The position numbers were made by a program, and so were the translations under genes. From the NCBI RefSeq assembly GCF_008632455.1, contig NZ_CP043929.1, forward strand, positions 1 through 64,000: a DNA stretch of 64,000 bases. Direction: 5' to 3'. This document shows positions 9,415 through 17,903 of the stretch, piece by piece (positions within the stretch are counted from its first letter, which is position 1; the number at the start of each line of letters is the position of its first letter). The stretch comes from Methylomonas rhizoryzae (GTDB lineage: Bacteria; Pseudomonadota; Gammaproteobacteria; Methylococcales; Methylomonadaceae). A model generated the notes under the pieces. It was not told where the DNA came from, did no database searches, and was given only the letters and a program-made list of their open reading frames with translations.

Positions 9415-10056
9415 CTATTCGCCGGCTTTTTCAGCGTCTTCCTTTTTCATCGCGGCACCGCACGAACCTTCGCCGCCTTTCATCATGGCGCCGCAAGAGC
9501 CTTCCCCACCCTTCATCATGGCCCCGCAAGAACCTTGCGCGGACTTATCCGCATCGCCGGACATACCCCCCATCATGCCGCATGCGCCTTCTTTGCCTTT
9601 CATCATTTCACCGCACATGCCTTCCATGCCTTTTTTCATTTTGCCGCCTTCCATCATCGCCCCGCACATGCCTTCACCGCAGGAGCCGTCGGCTTTTTTG
9701 GACTCGGCTTTTTTAGCGCTCATGCCGCAAGATCCCTCTTTACCCTTCATCATTTCACCGCATTGGCCTTCCATGCCTTTTTTCATTTCGCCGCCTTTCA
9801 TCATGGCGCCGCACTTATTTTCACCGCAGGAGCCGTCGGCTTTTTTACTGTTACTGATTTTGCGGCCGTTTTCGTCAGCGACGTTGCCGCCGCAGGCGCC
9901 GTGAGCGGTTTTATTGGATACTTCGGCAACCATGTAACCGTTGGACAATTCGCTTAACGCAAATGGATTGGATTCGGCTTGCACGCCGGCCGCAAAGCCG
10001 GATAAAACGGCGGTACCCATCGCCAATGTCAAAGGAGTTTTGCTAAATTTTTTCAT
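9415..10056 (-). CDS. HvfA/bufferin-like exported RiPP precursor with Cys-Gly motif array
   Basis: A 213-residue precursor with a signal peptide ending near AGVQA (about residue 27), then the family hallmark NPFALSELSNGYMVAE (30-45). A low-complexity array follows with twelve Cys-Gly pairs, at C55, C77, C82, C99, C110, C126, C131, C148, C159, C177, C188 and C199. Seven are exact EGxCG motifs; the others read HGACG, DGSCG (twice), ENKCG and QGSCG. The spacers are Met/Lys/Gly-rich (AMMKGG, EMMKGKE). A block of about 40 residues is duplicated (71-111 and 121-160). I start at 10056 because of the signal peptide and the AAGAGAGAG ribosome site; an upstream in-frame ATG at 10134 adds unrelated residues. 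It is the first gene of hvfABC. No DoxX-type hvfD or dedicated regulator adjoins. Confidence 0.92.
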   Translation of the reverse strand: MKKFSKTPLTLAMGTAVLSGFAAGVQAESNPFALSELSNGYMVAEVSNKTAHGACGGNVADENGRKISNSKKADGSCGENKCGAMMKGGEMKKGMEGQCGEMMKGKEGSCGMSAKKAESKKADGSCGEGMCGAMMEGGKMKKGMEGMCGEMMKGKEGACGMMGGMSGDADKSAQGSCGAMMKGGEGSCGAMMKGGEGSCGAAMKKEDAEKAGE

Positions 10057-10168
10057 GACGCTCTCTCTTAAGATGTTCGGATTGTTGTTATCAGCTGCAG
10101 CCCATAGAGCCGAGCCCATGCGACCGACTCGCACTCCTTAAGTTCAGTCCTGTTTCATTGTAAACGCT

Positions 10169-10801
10169 CTATGTGGTTTTTTCTTTAAACTCGCATAAAT
10201 CGGCAATACAGCAAGTTTGACAGCGGGGTTTTCGGGCTATGCACACATAGCGCCCGTGCAAAATCAACAAATGGTGCGCGTCTTTTTTATGTAGGCGCGG
10301 CACGCTTTTCTCCAATTTTTTCTCGACTTCCAGAACGTTTTTGCCGGGTGCCAAGCCGGTGCGATTCGACACCCGAAAAATATGGGTATCGACCGCTATG
10401 GTAGGCAAACCGAACGCGGTGTTTAAAACGACGTTCGCCGTCTTGCGGCCGACGCCGGCCAAGGCCTCCAAATCTTCACGGGATCGCGGCACTTCACCGC
10501 CGTGTTTACTTATCAAGCTTTCGCACAATTTGATGATATTGGCGGCTTTGCTGTTGAACAGGCCTATGGTTTTAACGTACTCCTTCAAACCCGCTTCGCC
10601 CAACGCCAAGATGGCTTGCGGCGTATTAGCCACCGGAAACAATTTTGCCGTGGCCTTGTTGACGCCTTTGTCGGTCGCTTGCGCGGAGAGCACCACCGCC
10701 ACCAACAACTCGAATGGACTACTGAAATTCAGCTCTGTGGTCGGTTCAGGGGTAGCGATAGCTAAACGGTCGAAAATAGCGAGTCGTTTCTGCGCGTTCA
10801 T
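10169..10801 (-). CDS. nth: Endonuclease III (DNA glycosylase/AP lyase)
   Basis: Base-excision repair enzyme that removes oxidised pyrimidines and cleaves at abasic sites. The HhH segment LAGVGRKTANVVL carries the catalytic lysine, followed by the catalytic aspartate in IAVDTHIFR. The C-terminal [4Fe-4S] cluster loop shows four cysteines (CIARKPRCQTCCIADLC). I start at 10801 (MNAQKRLAIF), giving 210 residues, the family size. An 18-codon extension upstream is Cys-rich and unlike the family. The gene ends about 110 bp upstream of the RiPP precursor on the same strand. Its neighbours in many gammaproteobacteria are rnf genes, which are absent here. Confidence 0.96.
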   Translation of the reverse strand: MNAQKRLAIFDRLAIATPEPTTELNFSSPFELLVAVVLSAQATDKGVNKATAKLFPVANTPQAILALGEAGLKEYVKTIGLFNSKAANIIKLCESLISKHGGEVPRSREDLEALAGVGRKTANVVLNTAFGLPTIAVDTHIFRVSNRTGLAPGKNVLEVEKKLEKSVPRLHKKDAHHLLILHGRYVCIARKPRCQTCCIADLCEFKEKTT

Positions 10802-11015
10802 CAATGACGTATCGTGGCAAAAAAAGAAAACGTTACAGCGCTTAGCCTTGCTCATGGGCTGCGCGCTACGTGTGTGAGGCGGACATTATCCTATATTGCC
10901 GGTTATAGATTCATTCAGTTCAGCCCGCCTGGCAGTCGCGAAAAATATACAGCCGTCGACAAGCGGCGCCGCAGGCGCTATTGTTTCGGCAGTCATTCAT
11001 CAATCTGTTGCGCCA

Positions 11016-13742
11016 ATGTCGGAAAACAAACTGATCCTAGTCGACGGCTCGTCGTTTTTATTTCGCGCCTTTCACGCGGTGCCGCCCTTAACCAACGCCC
11101 AAGGCCAACCCACCAACGCCATTTACGGCGTTTCGAATATGCTGCGCAAGCTGATCAACGATTATGCGACGCCTTATTTTGCCGTGGTATTCGATGCGCC
11201 CGGCAAAACCTTCCGCCACGATTTGTACCAGCAATACAAGGCCAACCGGCCACCCATGCCGGACGAATTACGGGTACAGATCCAACCCTTGCACGAGTTG
11301 ATCCGCTCTTTGGGTTTGCCGTTGATCATGGAACCCGGGGTCGAGGCCGACGACGTGCTCGGCAGTCTGGCGCAAACCGCTGCCGCGCATGGCTTTAGCG
11401 TCATCATCTCCACCGGCGACAAAGATATGGCTCAGCTGGTGAACGAACAAATCACCCTGGAAAACTCGATGACCGGCACAGTGATGGATATTGCCGGGGT
11501 ACAGGAAAAATTCGGGGTCAAGCCGGAACAAATCGTCGACTATCTGGCGCTGATGGGCGATACGGTCGACAACATCCCCGGCGTACCCAAGGTCGGCCCC
11601 AAAACCGCCGCCAAGTGGCTGCAGGAATACGGCGATCTGGATAGTTTGATGGCCGGCGCGGCCGACATCAAAGGCAAGATCGGCGAAAACCTACGCGCCA
11701 GCCTGCCGCAACTGCCTTTGTCGCGCCAACTGACCACCATTCGCTGCGACGTCGCCCTGCATTACGGCATTGAAGACTTGAAGCGCAAACAACCGGACCT
11801 TGCTGCCCTAAAACAACAACTCGGCCAATTGGGCTTCAGCAGCTGGCTTAAAACCCTGAACGGTGACGATGCCGCAGCCGGGAGCTTGGTCGAACCGACC
11901 TCTACGGTATCGACGCCCGTGCCGGCCGTAATCGCCAAAGACTATCAATTGATACTGTCCGAGGCGGATTTCGCCGCGTGGCTGGATAAACTCAAACAGG
12001 CCGAGCTGTTTGCCTTCGACACCGAAACCACCAGCCTGAACTATAGCGATGCCGAGATCGTCGGCGTTTCCTTTGCAGTCGAAGCCGGACAGGCGGCATA
12101 CCTGCCGTTGGCACACGCTTATCCGGACGCTCCGCAGCAATTAGACCGCCACGCCGCATTGAACGCACTACGGCCGCTGCTGGAAGACCCGCGGCGCGCC
12201 AAAGTCGGGCAAAACCTAAAATACGACGCCCACGTACTGCACAACCACGGCATCACCCTGCGCGGCATGCGCCACGACACTATGCTGCAGTCGTACGTGC
12301 TCAACAGTACCGCCACCCGGCACAACATGGACGACTTGGCCAAGCATTACTTGGGCGTGGACACCATTCACTACGAAGACATTTGCGGCAAAGGCGCCAA
12401 ACAAATCGGCTTCAGCGAAGTCGCGCTGGAACCCGCCGCCGACTATGCGGCCGAGGATGCGGACATTACGCTGCGCCTGCACCAAACCCTATCGGCGCAA
12501 TTGCAACAGCAGCCCGGCCTTTGGTCTTTGTATAGCGATATCGAGATGCCGCTACTGCCGGTGTTGGTCACAATCGAACAAAACGGCGTGTTAATCGACA
12601 GCGACATGCTGGCGCAACAAAGCCTGGAATTAGCCAACCGCATACTGGGCATAGAACAGCAAGCACACGACGTCGCCGGGCACGCATTCAACTTGGGTTC
12701 GCCCAAGCAAATTCAAGACATTCTGTACGACCGTTTGAAATTACCGGTACTGAAAAAAACCCCTAAAGGGCAACCGTCCACCGACGAATCGGTGTTGCAG
12801 GAGCTGGCACAAGATTACCCATTGCCGCGCCTGATTTTGGAACACCGCGGCATGAGCAAGCTGAAATCCACGTATACCGACAAATTACCGCAGCAGATCA
12901 ACCCGAAAACCGGACGTGTGCATACGTCTTACCAACAGGCCGTGGCCGCCACCGGACGTTTGTCGTCGACCGAACCCAATTTACAGAACATCCCGATTCG
13001 CAGCGAAGAGGGGCGAAAAATCCGCCAAGCCTTTATCGCCCCACCCGGTTACACCATTGTCGCCGCCGACTATTCGCAAATCGAGTTGCGCATCATGGCA
13101 CATTTGTCCGGCGACGCCGGATTGCTCAATGCGTTTTCCAAAGGCGAAGACATCCATCGCGCCACCGCCGCCGAAGTATTTGAAGTGGCGCCGGACAGCG
13201 TCACTCACGATCTGCGCCGCTCCGCCAAAGCGATCAACTTCGGTTTGATCTACGGCATGTCCGCCTTCGGCTTGGCTCAACAACTAGGCTTGCCGCGCAA
13301 CCAAGCGCAAGCCTACATTGATCTATACTTCAACCGTTACCCCGGCGTAAGGCAATACATGGAGGACATTCGGGAGCAAGCCAAGCGGCAAGGTTACGTG
13401 GAAACCCTATTCGGCCGACGCCTGTATCTACCCGACATCAATGCCAAAAACCAGGCTTTACGCCAATACGCCGAACGCACCGCCATCAATGCGCCCATGC
13501 AGGGTAGCGCCGCAGACATCATCAAACGCGCCATGATAGCCTGCGACCGATGGATAACCGACAGCAACGCCGACGTTAAGATGATTATGCAAGTACACGA
13601 CGAATTGGTTTTCGAAGTCGCCACTGCGGACCTGGCCGCCTATCGCGAAAAAATCCGCAGTTTGATGACCGGTGCCGCCGAATTGGCCATTCCGTTGCTG
13701 GTGGAAGTCGGCAGCGGCGTCAACTGGGATCAAGCCCATTAA
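11016..13742 (+). CDS. polA: DNA polymerase I
   Basis: Replication and repair polymerase of 908 aa with all three modules. The N-terminal 5' nuclease starts LILVDGSSFLFRAF and contains EADDVLG and GDTVDNIPG. The 3'-5' exonuclease is intact, with ExoI FAFDTETTS, ExoII GQNLKYDAHV and ExoIII YAAEDAD. The polymerase domain has motif A VAADYSQIELR, motif B RRSAKAINFGLIYG and motif C MQVHDELVFEV. I place the start at 11016 because MSENKLILVDGSS matches the family. The upstream in-frame ATG at 10896 would add 40 residues of unrelated sequence. The MBL hydrolase gene begins 30 bp downstream. Confidence 0.98.
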   Translation: MSENKLILVDGSSFLFRAFHAVPPLTNAQGQPTNAIYGVSNMLRKLINDYATPYFAVVFDAPGKTFRHDLYQQYKANRPPMPDELRVQIQPLHELIRSLGLPLIMEPGVEADDVLGSLAQTAAAHGFSVIISTGDKDMAQLVNEQITLENSMTGTVMDIAGVQEKFGVKPEQIVDYLALMGDTVDNIPGVPKVGPKTAAKWLQEYGDLDSLMAGAADIKGKIGENLRASLPQLPLSRQLTTIRCDVALHYGIEDLKRKQPDLAALKQQLGQLGFSSWLKTLNGDDAAAGSLVEPTSTVSTPVPAVIAKDYQLILSEADFAAWLDKLKQAELFAFDTETTSLNYSDAEIVGVSFAVEAGQAAYLPLAHAYPDAPQQLDRHAALNALRPLLEDPRRAKVGQNLKYDAHVLHNHGITLRGMRHDTMLQSYVLNSTATRHNMDDLAKHYLGVDTIHYEDICGKGAKQIGFSEVALEPAADYAAEDADITLRLHQTLSAQLQQQPGLWSLYSDIEMPLLPVLVTIEQNGVLIDSDMLAQQSLELANRILGIEQQAHDVAGHAFNLGSPKQIQDILYDRLKLPVLKKTPKGQPSTDESVLQELAQDYPLPRLILEHRGMSKLKSTYTDKLPQQINPKTGRVHTSYQQAVAATGRLSSTEPNLQNIPIRSEEGRKIRQAFIAPPGYTIVAADYSQIELRIMAHLSGDAGLLNAFSKGEDIHRATAAEVFEVAPDSVTHDLRRSAKAINFGLIYGMSAFGLAQQLGLPRNQAQAYIDLYFNRYPGVRQYMEDIREQAKRQGYVETLFGRRLYLPDINAKNQALRQYAERTAINAPMQGSAADIIKRAMIACDRWITDSNADVKMIMQVHDELVFEVATADLAAYREKIRSLMTGAAELAIPLLVEVGSGVNWDQAH

Positions 13743-13772
13743 ACCGGCGCCTGAAATGCCGCTAGAGATCGA

Positions 13773-14660
13773 ATGAAGCTGAAATTCTGGGGCGTTAGAG
13801 GCTCCATTCCAACCCCCGGGCCTCAAACCGTACGCTACGGCGGCAATACCACCTGCATACAAGTGCTGCCTTCCAGCGGCGACCTGGTCATTCTGGACGC
13901 CGGTACCGGTATCCATGCCCTGGCCAAACAGTTACCGAAACAGCTCAACCGCCCGGTCCACATTCTGATCACCCACACCCATTGGGATCACATACAAGGC
14001 CTGCCGTTTTTTTATCCCTTATTTACCGCGCAAAACGAAATCCGCATCTACGGCGGCCAAGACCCGCTGACCGGCTGCGGCATAGAGCGGTCGCTGAGCG
14101 TGCAATTGCAAAACAGTTATTTTCCGATCAGCGAGAGCCAGTTGAAATGCCGGTTGCACTATCGAAATCTAACTGCCGGCGCAGAGCTGCGCATAGGCAG
14201 CCTGCGCATCGTCCCGACCATACTCAACCACCCGGTCCTCAATTTCGGCTACCGGATAGACGACGACGACGGCTCCAGTCTATTTTTTACCGGCGATTAC
14301 GAAGTGCCATACAACCCGTACCCGCCCGAAACTGTCGAGTACGCCGATTTTCAACGAGTCGTCGAGCAGGAACGGCAGGAAGCGATTAAAGCGATGAGCG
14401 GCGTGGATGGCCTGATCATCGATTCGTCCTATACCGACGCCGAATATTCGAGCAAACAAGGCTGGGGGCACGGCACCTACGCGAGCTCGCTACGCGTCGC
14501 CAGGCTGGCCAAGATCAAGAAACTGTTTTTGACCCACCACGAACCGAACCGCAGCGACGACGAGTTGGAAAGCATCTTCGCCGGCTTAACAAACGATTCC
14601 GATACTGTCGGCTTACAGCTGTATTTAGCCCGAGAAGGTGCCGAGCACAGCTTGTGCTGA
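13773..14660 (+). CDS. MBL-fold metallo-hydrolase
   Basis: A 295-residue metallo-beta-lactamase-fold protein. It opens with the subgroup signature MKLKFWGVRGSIPTPG and YGGNTTC, and has the metal-binding HTHWDHIQGLPFF (HxHxDH) near residue 70. Later metal ligands are seen in FFTGDYE and at FLTHHEPNRSD near the C terminus. This subgroup includes cyclic-phosphodiesterase-like and tRNase-Z-like enzymes, but its substrate cannot be assigned. The gene starts 30 bp after polA on the same strand and converges on rnfB, with 5 bp between the stop codons. Confidence 0.9.
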   Translation: MKLKFWGVRGSIPTPGPQTVRYGGNTTCIQVLPSSGDLVILDAGTGIHALAKQLPKQLNRPVHILITHTHWDHIQGLPFFYPLFTAQNEIRIYGGQDPLTGCGIERSLSVQLQNSYFPISESQLKCRLHYRNLTAGAELRIGSLRIVPTILNHPVLNFGYRIDDDDGSSLFFTGDYEVPYNPYPPETVEYADFQRVVEQERQEAIKAMSGVDGLIIDSSYTDAEYSSKQGWGHGTYASSLRVARLAKIKKLFLTHHEPNRSDDELESIFAGLTNDSDTVGLQLYLAREGAEHSLC

Positions 14661-14665
14661 AAAAT

Positions 14666-15217
14666 TCAGTTTTGCTTTAACTTGGCCAGCAACTGTTTTT
14701 GCCGCGCCAAACGTTCCGCTTTTGCCAATTCTTGCTGCTGCAAACGCCGATTGCGGGCTTGATAACGCGAACGAGCCTTGTCCGCCGCGGTGGCGTCCCA
14801 AATAGGGTCCGCGACGTCTTCCATGCGAATGCAATCGACCGGACAAGGCGCCACGCACAGCCCGCACCCCGTGCAATGCCCGGCAATCACGCTGTGCATG
14901 TGCTTGGCCGCGCCAACGATGGCATCCACCGGACAAGGCGGTAAGCATTTTGTGCAGCCTATGCAATCCGCTTCGACAATGACCGCCACTTGCCTTGGCT
15001 TTTCCTCGCCGCATGCCGGATCCAAAGGCAGGTAAGCCCTACCCAATAACTGCGCCAACCGGCGGATCCCGGCATCTCCGCCCGGTGGACAGCGGTTAAT
15101 GTCCGCCTCGTCCTTAGCCAGCGCTTGGGCATAAGGCAAACAGCCTTTATAGCCGCACTGACCGCATTGGGTTTGCGGCAACAGCGCATCGATGCGGTCC
15201 ACCAACTCGTCGGACAT
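14666..15217 (-). CDS. Soluble RnfB/RsxB-like ferredoxin-type protein
   Basis: A 183-residue iron-sulfur protein with three cluster sites. First is an RnfB-type domain with C18, C21, C26 and C43 (TQCGQCGYKGC, then RCPPGG). Two [4Fe-4S] ferredoxin motifs follow, CIGCTKCLPPCPVD and CTGCGLCVAPCPVD. A basic, glutamine-rich helical tail closes the protein. The N-terminal membrane helix of Rnf-complex RnfB is missing, and no other rnf gene is nearby. It therefore probably acts as a soluble electron carrier rather than as an Rnf subunit. It begins 4 bp after metG and is surely in the same operon. Confidence 0.88.
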   Translation of the reverse strand: MSDELVDRIDALLPQTQCGQCGYKGCLPYAQALAKDEADINRCPPGGDAGIRRLAQLLGRAYLPLDPACGEEKPRQVAVIVEADCIGCTKCLPPCPVDAIVGAAKHMHSVIAGHCTGCGLCVAPCPVDCIRMEDVADPIWDATAADKARSRYQARNRRLQQQELAKAERLARQKQLLAKLKQN

Positions 15218-15221
15218 CCGG

Positions 15222-17237
15222 CTATTTGATCCTCATGCCGGGTTGGGCGCCGGCATCCGGCGACAGTACCCAAATATCGTTGCCGCCGGGACCGGCCGCC
15301 AACACCATCCCTTCCGAGGTGCCGAAGCGCATTTTGCGAGGCTTCAGATTGGCGACCACTACGGTCAACCGGCCTTCCAATTGTTCCGGGGAATACGCGG
15401 ATTTGATTCCGGCGAAGATGGTACGGGTTTCGTCGCCGACATCGACGGTCAGTTGCAGCAACTTTTCCGCGCCGTCCACCGGTTGGGCTTTAACAATGCG
15501 GGCCACCCGCAGATCGATTTTAACGAAATCTTCTATGTCGACAGTGTCTGCAATCGGCTCGCAGGTTTTTTCTTTAGGCTTGGGCGATTTTTCCAAACTT
15601 TCCTTGGAAGCCTCGACGATAGCGGCTATCTTGTCCGCATCGACCCGGGTCATCAACGGGGTAAACGCGTTGATGCGCTGATTCAGCAAAGGCTGGGCTT
15701 TGGCCGGCCAAGGTTGAACCGGTATGGCCAAGAACGCCTCTGCATTAGCCGCCAACGAAGGAATGACCGGACGCAGATAGGCAACCAAAATCCGGAACAA
15801 ATTCAAGCCCATGCTGCAAACCTGATGCAACTCCGTATCCCGGCCGTCTTCCTTGGCGATCAGCCAGGGTTTCTTCTCGTCTATGTATTGGTTGGCCTTA
15901 TCCGCGAGCGCCATGATTTCCCGCATCGCCTTGCCGAACTCGCGCTTTTCATACAACTCGGCAATCCCGCTTTCCGCATCGATAAAAAACTGAAACAACT
16001 CAGGCTCGCTGCATTCTGCCGCCAATAGGTTGTCGAATCGCTTGGCGATGAAGCCGCTGCAACGACTGCCAATGTTGACGACTTTGCCGACCAGATCGGA
16101 ATTGACGCGTTGGCTGAAGTCCTCGAAGTTCAGATCGATGTCTTCCACCCCGCCTGCCAATTTGGCCGCGAAGTAATAACGCAAATATTCCGGATTCAGA
16201 TGCTCCAGATAGGTGCGAGCCTTGATAAAAGTCCCGCGCGACTTGGACATCTTCTCGCCGTTGACGGTCAAAAACCCATGGGCAAAAACCGCGCTTGGGG
16301 TGCGAAAGCCCGAACCGTGCAACATGGCCGGCCAAAACAACGAGTGAAAATAGATGATGTCCTTGCCGATGAAATGGTACAGCTCGACAGTGCTGTTTTC
16401 GCCCCAATAGGCGTCGAAATCCAGGCCTTGTTTGTCGCACAGGGCTTGAAAACTGGCCATGTAGCCGATGGGCGCGTCCAACCAGACGTAGAAATATTTG
16501 CCCGGCGCCTGCGGGATTTCAAAGCCGAAATACGGTGCGTCGCGGGAAATATCCCATTCTTGCAAGCCGTTGCCCAGCCATTCCGCCATCTTGTTGGCCA
16601 CTTCCGGCTGTAAATGCCCGGCCGTGGTCCAATCGTGCAAAAACGCGCTGAAATCAGCCAAATTGAAAAAATAATGTAGCGATTCCTTTTCGACCGGCTT
16701 TTCGCCGGAAATCGCCGAAACCGCGTTTTTCAATTCCATAGGCGAGTAGGTGGCGCCGCAGGCTTCGCAGTTGTCGCCGTACTGGTCGGGCGCACCGCAC
16801 TTGGGGCACTCGCCTTTGATGAAGCGATCCGGCAGGAACATATTTTTGACCGGGTCGTAGGCCTGGGTGATGCTGCGGCTGTTGATGTGCCCGGCCTCGC
16901 GCAAACGGGTGTAAATCAACTCGGACAACAGCTTGTTCTCCGGGGAATGCGTGCTGTGGTAATGATCGAAAGCCACCCCGAACTCGGCGAAATCGGCTTT
17001 GTGCTGAGTCTCTACTTGGGCGATCAATTGTTCGGGCGTAATCCCCTCTCGGTCGGCGCGCAACATGATGGGCGTACCGTGGGTATCGTCGGCACACACA
17101 TAATGGCATTGGTGGCCGCGCATCTTTTGAAAACGCACCCAAATATCGGTCTGGATGTATTCGACCAGATGGCCTAAGTGGATAGGGCCGTTTGCATACG
17201 GCAGCGCACTCGTGACCAGGATTCTTCGAGTAGACAT
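15222..17237 (-). CDS. metG: Methionyl-tRNA synthetase
   Basis: Class I synthetase that charges tRNA-Met, 671 aa. The HIGH-type motif is in ALPYANGPIHLGHL near the N terminus, and the catalytic loop is GEKMSKSRGTF. The zinc knuckle CPKCGAPDQYGDNCEACG is complete with four cysteines, placing it in the long, zinc-containing class. The C terminus carries the tRNA-binding domain (about 565-671, starting DFVKIDLRVARI), which dimerises the enzyme. rnfB follows after 4 bp. The upstream region is the long gene-free gap before leuC, which reads the opposite way. Confidence 0.98.
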   Translation of the reverse strand: MSTRRILVTSALPYANGPIHLGHLVEYIQTDIWVRFQKMRGHQCHYVCADDTHGTPIMLRADREGITPEQLIAQVETQHKADFAEFGVAFDHYHSTHSPENKLLSELIYTRLREAGHINSRSITQAYDPVKNMFLPDRFIKGECPKCGAPDQYGDNCEACGATYSPMELKNAVSAISGEKPVEKESLHYFFNLADFSAFLHDWTTAGHLQPEVANKMAEWLGNGLQEWDISRDAPYFGFEIPQAPGKYFYVWLDAPIGYMASFQALCDKQGLDFDAYWGENSTVELYHFIGKDIIYFHSLFWPAMLHGSGFRTPSAVFAHGFLTVNGEKMSKSRGTFIKARTYLEHLNPEYLRYYFAAKLAGGVEDIDLNFEDFSQRVNSDLVGKVVNIGSRCSGFIAKRFDNLLAAECSEPELFQFFIDAESGIAELYEKREFGKAMREIMALADKANQYIDEKKPWLIAKEDGRDTELHQVCSMGLNLFRILVAYLRPVIPSLAANAEAFLAIPVQPWPAKAQPLLNQRINAFTPLMTRVDADKIAAIVEASKESLEKSPKPKEKTCEPIADTVDIEDFVKIDLRVARIVKAQPVDGAEKLLQLTVDVGDETRTIFAGIKSAYSPEQLEGRLTVVVANLKPRKMRFGTSEGMVLAAGPGGNDIWVLSPDAGAQPGMRIK

Positions 17238-17315
17238 GATTAGGTGTAGGCAAAAAACGAGGCGGAATTATTGCATAAAACCGCCCGGCTTACATGGCCG
17301 CGCCGTCGGATGGTA

Positions 17316-17546
17316 GGGCAATCGCACTTTGAATGCGGTAAACGGTCTATCTATTTGATAGCGAAGATGAGCATGCCAAGTACCGCCAATTTCCATCATT
17401 TTGCTACCCGCACCGACCGGCGCATCGCACGCCGAAAACAAACATCGTCTGCGGGATATTTTCGTCATTGCCTTACGCTGAGAGATTTGCGTTGGGCAAA
17501 TGATTGAGTGTTGCGATTGATTCGCAAAGGTCAAGCGCGATTGCCC
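17316..17546. repeat. Possible MITE-like unit with 10-bp inverted ends
   Basis: GGGCAATCGC at 17316-17325 is matched by its reverse complement GCGATTGCCC at 17537-17546, with weaker similarity continuing inward (CTTTGA against CTTGAC). The 231-bp unit has no coding capacity that I can support and no clear target-site duplication. A short, non-autonomous transposon remnant is possible, but a 10-bp match alone can arise by chance. Confidence 0.25.
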
Positions 17547-17633
17547 TGTGGACTGGCTATGTTTTCAATCGCTTTGCCGGATAGAGCCAAGCGCTCAAGG
17601 GCCGATTTGAAAACGGGCATTCGTCAAAGCTAA

Positions 17634-17655
17634 ATTAATCGGCTATTTGCATTCT
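17634..17655 (+). repeat. Left copy of 22-bp inverted repeat flanking the leu operon
   Basis: The 22 bases from ATTAATCGGC to TTGCATTCT recur as an exact reverse complement at 23309-23330, about 5.65 kb away and just beyond the far side of the leuC-leuD-cimA-leuB operon. Similarity continues weakly inward, including TTGGAA just inside and GGTTGGATT about 57 bp inside on both sides. No target-site duplication is visible outside the pair. Confidence 0.75.
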
Positions 17656-17903
17656 GAGGTTGGAATGAAAGCCACTGGGATGTAATGTAATGTTAAGTCC
17701 AGTTTGGTTTGGTTGGATTTCAGTGCTCGGAAAATTCACCGTTTGGTAAGCAAGGCATGATCGTCTTGTCCCGACCCTTTGCAGCCGTCGGATACCAGAA
17801 CATAAACAAAATGAAGGTCTGGTTTTTACCGGAAAGGCGACAAGGTTAAACTATGCCTCAGATTAGACCCGTAACACATAGTAAACTCGATTAAAGAGTC
17901 TCT

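Larger units (their letters stand above)
17238..17903. other. Gene-free gap between metG and leuC
   Basis: About 665 bp with no convincing gene. The short frames on both strands here match no family. It holds the metG promoter side, an imperfect 231-bp inverted-repeat unit (17316-17546), the left 22-bp inverted repeat (17634-17655) and the presumed leuC promoter. A weak stem with a five-T tail (ACCAGA at 17794-17799, TCTGGT at 17818-17823) could be a small terminator or attenuator upstream of leuC. I see no T-box or leader peptide rich in Leu or Ile. Confidence 0.5.

Noticed and set aside
9485..9957. Long plus-strand frames opposite the Cys-rich precursor (139 and 140 codons)
   Set aside because: They are antisense shadows of a repetitive gene; Pro/His/Phe-rich composition comes from reading the repeats backwards.
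17268..17534. 88- and 78-codon frames on both strands in the metG-leuC gap
   Set aside because: Both strands are open only because of composition; neither has a start signal or domain, and they span the suspected inverted-repeat unit.
17656..17903. Possible leucine or isoleucine leader peptide or T-box before leuC
   Set aside because: No run of Leu or Ile codons with a start, and no T-box sequence. Only a weak 6-bp stem is present.
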